Assembly: GCF_002234675.1 (NCBI RefSeq)
Contig: NC_019875.2
Coordinates: forward strand, 29,974,897-30,038,896
Reading direction: 5' to 3'
Length of the DNA stretch: 64,000 nucleotides
From: Oryzias latipes
Taxonomy: Eukaryota; Chordata; Actinopteri; Beloniformes; Adrianichthyidae
Positions within the stretch are counted from its first letter, which is position 1. Every line of letters begins with the position of its first letter. A program made the position numbers and the translations under genes. The notes under the pieces are model-generated. The model made no database searches. It worked only from the letters and a program-made list of their open reading frames with translations, and was not told the origin of the DNA. This document shows, in pieces, positions 59,060 to 64,000 of this stretch.

Positions 59060-60956
59060 GCTGCGTTCAATAAAGTTTGAAGAAAAAAAAACTTTCTCAG
59101 AGCTTGGCCTTTTAGCAGCCACCCAACACTGTAATTACATTTGTGTTATATTGACAAACTTTATATAAAATTCACATCCATTCAATGACTCGGAATGAAT
59201 GAAAATGATTTATTCAGACAAACGTTGCAGCCTGAACTCGATCTGCGATCTTATTTAATAAACTGAGATAAACAACAAGCAACGGATGTTTGTCCTTCGT
59301 TTAGATGTTGTCTGTCTGAGAATTGTTATGGACATAAACTGGTATAATAGTTACCTTATTTTCTTTTAGATCAAATCACACTTGATTGATTAAAAGTCTT
59401 ATTTGAAAAGCAGCACCAGTTGTTTACCTATCTTCCAATGGGAAAAGTCTATCTTTTCCTTTCACCGCTGGTAAGTGATGTTGTTTATTGTTGACAGTTT
59501 TCATTAACCAGTTTTTTAGGAGATAATTTCATATTTATTCAAAAACAAACAATCAGCCGGATATAGCTAGAGAAAAGCAGAATGTAGATTTCAAGTTGCA
59601 TAGAATTAAGCACACAATGTAATGGTATTATTTTATATCAACCTAACTAAGAACATTTTAAATTTGGTTGTGAAAATGACAAATATATTATCTAACTTTA
59701 GAATGTAAACAAATATTTAATTAAACGTTTTAACAAACAAAAAAACAGCAATGTTTGCTTTTTTTGTTGGCCTCACATCGGCTCGGCAGCATAAATGTTC
59801 AAAAGATGTAAACGCAAAAATGAGTGGAAAGTGGAGGCTGACTGTACATTTGCTTATTAAGATGTTACAAACATTTATAATATTGTTTTACAGCCATCTG
59901 CTTTAAAAACAATAAGATCTCAACTTGACTGCCTTTCAAAATAAAAGCCGTAGAGAGTCATTTTTTGGAGTAAATTTATGTCAAAACGTCACAAAACAAC
60001 CGATGCAACAAATGCAAATGAAGAATCGTAGCTTTCACATCTCAGTCATGCTGCGGAAAATAAATTATGTCCTCATTAACAGAATGTTAAGATTTCAATT
60101 TACAAATTATGAGTGCAAACAATTTCATATTACAGAACATTTCCTCCAAATACACAAACGAAATAAACTACATGAAACAAATAAAGGAAGGTCTCTGTCT
60201 GCTTCCAGGTTTTTTACAGTTCTCAGTGCATAGACAGAGAAACATACATTAAAATTCAACCAAAGCTGGTCACAGAACTGTAGTTTGATGCACGATACAG
60301 ACCATATCATATGGATACACGATTCACTGCATTGTCCCTATTTTTCTGTTCATTCTGTGAAAAGCTCGCAGGAGATTTTTCTGCCTAGAAAAATGTTCAG
60401 CGCTGAGACGGAGCCAAAGAGCTCTGAGTCTGAAACCTCCTCTACTGTCAGTCAGTCGCTGCCTCTTCCACGGACGTCTCCGGGATCCAGAAGGTTTTGT
60501 TTGCATCTTGCGGCCTCAACTTCTTCTTCTCGCTACTTATTTTCAGCTCCAACTTTCAGGGGAAGAAAGAAAAAGAAATAAATTGCTAATTACTTTTACT
60601 TCCTGGATGAAGCTGAGCTGAAAACCCAGACAATGTACAGAGAGGAGCATTAAAGAACACCCTGATATTTGCTTTATTTGTTGTTTTTGCAGGTATTTGG
60701 AAGCAGCAGGACGAGATGATGGTCAATAGGAAAGAGGCTTAGATTCTCAAGCTAATGGAATATTTTAACCTCAGTGAAAATTGCAAAGATCTTTGTTTCT
60801 GAAGGATGATGATGCTGTTTCTGCTTCGATCTCTGTCGCTGCTGCAGTTCGTCAGGAACTAGTTATTTACTGTGACGGAGCTTCGGTTTCCAACACGTAA
60901 AATTCTGCTAAATCTTTAAAATGTCATGGAAGCGGAAACCAAACACCCACCTTTAT
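59060..60956 (-). other. ralyl: Region downstream of ralyl, probably including its 3' UTR
   Basis: AT-rich with no coding signature. Minus-strand AATAAA-type signals occur (for example complement of gatttattc near 59205), so the ralyl 3' UTR could extend well into this stretch. The end point is not determined. Confidence 0.35.
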
Positions 60957-63313
<2,357 letters not shown>

Positions 63314-63721
63314 TCACCCTCAGCCATATTAAGAACCCCACAGGCTCGCTGCATGAATGACAGAGGGGAACGGCGAATGGCGCCAGAGCCGTAGAAGCTC
63401 ATTCTCGCTCGTCTGAGATGTGTCAAACTGTCAAAGCTGCAAACGTCTGTCGCAGCTGAAGGACTCGGCTCTGCTGGACATCCTGAGTAAATGTTGGAGT
63501 GTCTGACGTCCAGCCGCTAAAAGCATCACTAGCGAGCCCCATGAGGAGGAAGAGAAAGCTTTTCATTAGAGCTGGGATCATGTGGCTGCTCTGCAGCAGC
63601 GTCTCTCCTGAAAAATCCTCTTTATTCATCGCTGGAAATGAAAGCAGGAATTAAAGTTTTAAAAAAAAAAGATGAAGAGGCCTTTGTGAACTTTTCTGAC
63701 AGGGTTTTTCTTTTTCATGGG

Positions 63722-63974
63722 CGGCCATGGTGTAGCGGTAGGGTGGTCAACCTCTGATCAGAACATTGCAGGTTCGATTCCCACCTTGCCCGCCCATGTG
63801 TCGAAGTGTCCTTGGGCAAGACACTGAACCCCACCTTACATCTGGTGGGAGGTTGGCGCCAGTGTTCGGCAGCGGAGCCGCTACCAGCGTGTGACTGTGT
63901 GACTGGGTTTGTGACTGTAAAGCGCTCTGGGCCTTTGATGAAGGTAGAAAGCGCTTCACAAGTATTTACCATTT
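63722..63974 (+). mobile_element. tRNA-derived SINE in ralyl intron
   Basis: The head has gtgtagcggtagggtgg (A box) and ggttcgattcc (B box). A conserved body follows (tgtcgaagtgtccttgggca), and the LINE-like tail is aaagcgctctgggcctttga to gcgcttcacaagtatttacc. It is the best-preserved SINE in the window; a decayed relative lies at 18829-18915. Confidence 0.8.
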
Positions 63975-64000
63975 TTCCAACATACCTGCTGTAGAAATCG

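Noticed and set aside
63722-63800. A tRNA gene
   Set aside because: A and B boxes are present but no cloverleaf closes, and a SINE body and tail follow; the same applies at 41125 and 18829.

Overview
The window is vertebrate nuclear DNA, almost certainly from a teleost fish. It carries Tc1, hAT, piggyBac-like and Harbinger-like DNA transposon relics, L1/Tx1-type and other LINE fragments, tRNA-derived SINEs and many micro- and minisatellites. Three genes read on the minus strand in the order ralyl, lrrcc1, e2f5, which from memory is the RALYL-LRRCC1-E2F5 order and orientation of human 8q21. I cannot name the species.

Layout. 1-7.0 kb: nested transposon relics. 7.1-15.0 kb, plus strand: a 2617-residue uninterrupted coding sequence for a SecA-like ATPase, with a degenerate second copy of the SecA motor fold upstream of the active one and a C-terminus that resembles bacterial effector or toxin architectures. 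This is the most unusual gene here. 15-28 kb: repeats and sequence without a confident gene. 28.3-29.4 kb, plus strand: ackr4, an atypical chemokine receptor. 32.5-37.4 kb, minus strand: complete e2f5 in eight coding exons (357 residues). 38.8-40.6 kb: a large fold-back element whose arms are themselves a 20-bp minisatellite. 41.5-56.8 kb, minus strand: complete lrrcc1 in 19 coding exons (1012 residues). 57-59 kb: an L1 relic split by a piggyBac-like MITE. 61.0-63.2 kb, minus strand: the last four coding exons of ralyl, whose start lies beyond the right edge.

The spliced models were assembled by hand. Exon phases join without conflict, totals are exact multiples of three (1074 nt for e2f5, 3039 nt for lrrcc1), and the products align along their length with the vertebrate proteins as I remember them.

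Functional links. E2F5 takes part in the multiciliated-cell programme and LRRCC1 is a centriole/cilium protein. The e2f5 promoter holds a full RFX X-box palindrome and an E2F site, which suggests ciliary regulation and feedback. A second theme is tandem amplification: at least five minisatellites lie between 32 and 50 kb. In the most striking one a 35-bp segment spanning the lrrcc1 exon 9/intron 9 boundary is repeated about 70 times, so the intron begins with a long series of copies of its own 5' splice site.
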